Origin: Hemicentrotus pulcherrimus
Taxonomy: Eukaryota > Echinodermata > Echinoidea > Camarodonta > Strongylocentrotidae
Assembly (NCBI GenBank): GCA_003118195.1
Contig: BEXV01000005.1
Location: 896,076 to 960,075, forward strand
Direction of reading: 5' to 3'
DNA: 64,000 bases
Position 1 is the first letter of the stretch. Each line of letters starts with the position of its first letter. Of the stretch, positions 60,928 through 64,000 are shown piece after piece. The notes beneath the pieces are model-generated. The model made no database searches. It was given only the letters and a program-made list of their open reading frames with translations, and was not told where the DNA came from. Both the position numbers and the translations under genes were made by a program.

Positions 60928-61404
60928 CTGCAATTTCACCAGAAGCAACGGGTGACAACAAAATATCGCCTGCTCTTCAAATGGTCACGCAGTTACTCAG
61001 ATAAAGCTAAAGAATAAGGACTATAGGCTGGGTTTAATGATGATTCAGATCAACTGCTAACATTTTCGTGAACAATGACAAGTACGAGATTTCCCGCTTT
61101 GTAAATCAAATATTTTGGAGACTTCCTGCGTCACTTCTATGACTGTGTTACATTAGAACACATTTTATTGAAAAATTTGTGTTTAATGGTTTGTTTTTCA
61201 ACATTTACGTCTGGTATTTCCTACCACTATGACAGTGCATCAATTTCTTTTTCCATCATTAGTGGGGAAATTACTTAATAGAGAAATTTTGGAAAACCAT
61301 TAGTTTTGAGCCAAAATGGCAAGAGGTTAGCTCATTGATTTTGCGAAAAGATTTGTAAAAATCCTTTTTTTTTATTTGCTTATTTGTAGCATGGTGAAAG
61401 TGAA

Positions 61405-61556
61405 ATCAGGTGACACCAAAGAAAAAGATGGAGAGATGAGCTGCAACAGTACTGGGAAAGGTTAATTGGTATCAACAAGCACTAAACAGAGTCATTTGGA
61501 GACATCATGCTGAGGCCTTCATCCTGAGGCCTTCATCCTGCAGTGGATCGATAATG
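61405..61556 (+). mobile_element. Degenerate LINE C-terminus
   Basis: The broken frame reads WRDELQQYWERLIG and then, after a stop and frame change, HHAEAFILQWIDNG and a stop, a pattern resembling the end of non-LTR ORF2 proteins. A short tandem (gaggccttcatcct twice) lies inside it. Confidence 0.55.
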
Positions 61557-61641
61557 GCTGAAAAAGTTTTTAAAAAAGTAAGAAATTGAAATTGCTTATT
61601 TTCTACACGGTGAAAGTGACATTGCTTATTTGTTGCATTGT

Positions 61642-62180
61642 CACTCGAGTCATTTGTTTATTGTACCACTGATGCATGACATGACTACATGCATATTATG
61701 TAATAGCACTTCCTCAGGCAATGTGTCTAGTATAGCACCATCTATTGCTGTGCACTTGATAAACACTCGGAAGTCTACATGTACTTGGCTGTGTTGTGAG
61801 GTTCAATTATAAGGATCCCCTATTTGCCGGCGCATCATGGGGATTTAAGTCATAACATTGTGATTAAGGCAGGCAAAGAGGTTAGTTTTGTTGAAAACAT
61901 TAAAGCTCTTTTTATGAATTAATTGTCAAAAACATGAAGTGGTAATTAGTGTGTGTGTTTTGAACTTCATACTGAGAGATGTTGATGTTTATAGTATGTA
62001 ATGTAATGTAAGAAATACAGCCAATGCTGTTTATACGATGTATGTACATTTGACCCTGTATTAAGAACAATGATAACAGTAAAGATACTGCCAAATACTT
62101 TGAATTTTAATTAAGAGAGTACTGAAGAACTAAGTAGAGATTTAAAATTGATTGTCTAGTTCATTGTTTATTCAAGCTGG
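61642..62180. repeat. Dispersed repeat, copy B (direct copy of 57072-57660)
   Basis: The text begins gagtcatttgtttattgta and follows copy A through tttgaacttcatactgagag. It differs by substitutions and short indels, including an added gaggttcaattataaggatc. No open frame is maintained between copies, so it is a non-coding repeat. Confidence 0.75.
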
Positions 62181-62431
62181 TGCAGGCTGGGGATGGGACT
62201 CCCGTTTGTTACCCCAACAAAAATGATGCTGGGGCAAAGATCGGAAATTTCGAAAACCGTCGACTTTTGGTTAAAAAATTGAGGAAAATGGCTCATCGTT
62301 TTGACCCAAAAAATGAAAAATTTCAATCCTCTCCATTTTCTCGTCATGATTGCCCCAATATGCCCACCGACTTATTATGACTCCCGTTTGTTCCCCCCAA
62401 AAAGGATGTTAGGGCAAATATCCTTTTCCAT

Positions 62432-62580
62432 TTTTCGGAATTATGAACCCTTTTTAATTTTGGGAATTATAAACCTTCAGAAAAATGAACCATTGTTCGA
62501 TCTTCGGAATTATGAACCTTCTGATAAACGAACCTTCGGAATAACGAATCTTTGGAATAATGCAACAAATGTTCGGAATT
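62432..62580. repeat. Degenerate ttcggaattatgaacc tandem repeat
   Basis: About seven imperfect units of ggaattatgaaccttc or ggaataacgaatct follow one another over 150 bases. Adjacent open frames result from the repeat. Confidence 0.55.
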
Positions 62581-62814
62581 TATCCTTTTTCATTTCGACC
62601 ATGACACTTCTACATTTGCAATATGAAGGCGAAAAGATTGGACATTTTCCTTTTTCGTTTATTTGGTCTCACCTGCAAGTCGTTATTTTGATAAAACCAT
62701 CGTATTTCATTTAGTATTTCATAAAGTGTGTTTGGGATATATAGTCATGATACATTTTTGAGTTGCTACTGGATGATGTGCCTGTTTGTACATGATCCCT
62801 AATTATAAAGTACT

Positions 62815-62950
62815 TTGATGTCGTGGTCTAGTGTACACGTCACCGGACTGTAGATCACATGGTTTGCCTTCGGGTCCTGCCGTGGCACTACTATCCTTTG
62901 GCAAGGCATTAATCTACATTGCCACTTCCCACCCAGGTGAAGGTATTCCA
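62815..62950 (+). mobile_element. SINE, tRNA-derived family, head and body
   Basis: The tRNA-like head has gtcgtggtctagtgtacacg (A-box region) and a degraded B box. The body has ctttggcaaggcattaatct and gccacttcccacccaggtga. It ends 38 bases before the exon-like segment at 62988. The body is repeated at 63696-63772 as part of a larger duplication. Confidence 0.6.
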
Positions 62951-62987
62951 TCTTGTTACTCATCTTGTTTTTTTGTTTCTCTTTCAG

Positions 62988-63228
62988 GCACTCACCATTG
63001 TAATTAGCGAGCGGAAGAACGGATCTGGACTCCATTACGAGATGAAATTCCTCCAGTACGCCCTGCATTCCAATCAGTGCAAGCTTCAAAGCGATAGTTC
63101 AGTCAGCTATGCGGCTGCTGGCCTCACCATGAGCAAATACAACTTCAGTCTTGTGTTGTACGCCCTCCGAACCCTGTTTCAGAACGTATGGTCTTTTTGT
63201 ACAAACTTCATGAATGATGCCCTTTAGA
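62988..63228 (+). CDS. Exon-like open segment, unassigned
   Basis: After acceptor-like tttctctttcag one frame stays open for about 80 codons (ALTIVISERKNGSGLHYEMK and on to YALRTLFQ) and ends at TAG in 63226-63228. A possible donor (gtatgg) lies at 63187. The other two frames close quickly on this strand. It has no resemblance that I recognise and is not part of XDH, which already ended at 55794. It may be an exon of the next gene or an internal part of a transposon. The same sequence returns at 63822-64000. Confidence 0.35.
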
Positions 63229-63695
63229 CTCTTTGCCACTCACAATTGCTATACCCTAGTCACTCCAACAAGACTGACACCACCTTCAACAGACAGAACA
63301 AAAAATATCTTCAACCTGTAAGTGGTCAGTTTGGAGTCGGTTTGGAGTTTTGTGGAGTGACCGAGGTTTACATGTTGATGGAAATGTCACGCTTAGCTCA
63401 ATAAATACTTTGAATACTCTTGAAAATTTGCAAAGAAAACAAAACTAAATTAGATTAATCAGATCACTGACATATCTGAAATGTTTCATATCGCAATAGT
63501 TTCTGGTTTCATAATACTTTGAAAAGAAAATTGAGTACTTGGCCGTTTCTTAAGAAAATATTATTTGTATTTTACTGTGCTAGCTACAGGCTGAAGGCAA
63601 GTCACTCCTGGCTCTTAGGGTAAATTATGCACTTTTAAATCAAATTTGTGCATCAGGGCATCACTTTATCAGAACTTGTACTTATGAAGGTTTNA

Positions 63696-64000
63696 GTCCT
63701 GCCGTGGCACTACTATCCTTTGGCAAGGCATTAATCTACATTGCCACTTCCCACCCAGGTGAAGGTATTCCATCTTGTTACTCATCTTGTTTTTTTTTTG
63801 TTTCTCTTTCAGGCACTCACCATTGTAATTAGCGAGCGGAAGAACGGATCTGGACTCCATTACGAGATGAAATTCCTTCAGTACGCCCTGCATTCCAATC
63901 AGTGCAAGCTTCAAAGCGATAGTTCAGTCAGCTATGCGGCTGCTGGCCTCACCATGAGCAAATACAACTTCAGTCTTGTGTTGTACGCCCTCCGAACCCT
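63696..64000 (+). repeat. Second copy of the 62874-63177 block, running off the window
   Basis: From gtcctgccgtggcactact onward the text repeats 62874-63177 almost exactly. Differences include the length of one T run and single substitutions such as ttcctccagt to ttccttcagt. A single N at 63694 marks the join. The exon-like segment is repeated within it. Confidence 0.9.

Noticed and set aside
62815..62890. Functional tRNA gene
   Set aside because: Only A- and B-box-like remnants are present and the acceptor stem does not pair; it is the head of a SINE.

Overview
This is eukaryotic nuclear DNA. It is AT-rich, its genes are split into many short exons with consensus GT/AG introns, and the spacers are full of LINE, SINE and foldback repeats. 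Family content (a GalNAc-transferase, an ankyrin/SOCS-box protein, a 32-exon xanthine dehydrogenase) and repeat style suggest a marine invertebrate deuterostome, most likely a sea urchin. That assignment is inference from style, not from a species marker. Runs of N and four single-N joins show that this is a draft scaffold.

Layout. (1) 452-1446, + strand: the last two coding exons of a polypeptide GalNAc-transferase, ricin-type lectin domain only; the rest of the gene lies to the left. (2) 8064-11068, - strand: a three-exon gene for a 100-residue protein I do not recognise, convergent with gene 1. (3) 14749-20502, + strand: a complete six-exon gene for a 544-residue ankyrin-repeat SOCS-box (ASB-type) protein, divergent from gene 2. 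(4) 20503-29144: a long spacer with SINEs, MITE-like elements, one gap and a palindromic minisatellite. (5) 29145-55794, + strand: a complete xanthine dehydrogenase-type molybdo-flavoenzyme gene. Every exon could be placed; they total about 1328 codons, against 1333 in human XDH. It contains one single-base frameshift. A tRNA-Ser(GCT) gene sits on the same strand in intron 24. (6) 55795-64000: a repeat graveyard with LINE reverse-transcriptase fragments, a tandemly repeated 1.3 kb block, an inverted copy of XDH exon 15 with its flanking introns, and an unassigned exon-like segment that occurs twice.

How the genes relate. They look functionally unrelated: glycosylation in the Golgi, an unknown protein, a ubiquitin-ligase adaptor, and a purine/aldehyde-type oxidoreductase. 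The two most interesting points are these. The XDH-like protein keeps all Fe-S ligands, the FAD-domain motifs and the catalytic Glu1261 equivalent, but it has lost the Glu802/Arg880 pair that orients xanthine and also has changes at Phe798, Phe1009 and Thr1010. A 13-bp target-site duplication in XDH intron 2 brackets a perfect 87-bp inverted repeat whose arms carry a hammerhead-ribozyme-like word order.

Exon boundaries were worked out by hand from frame, splice sites and remembered family conservation. No alignment or search was run.
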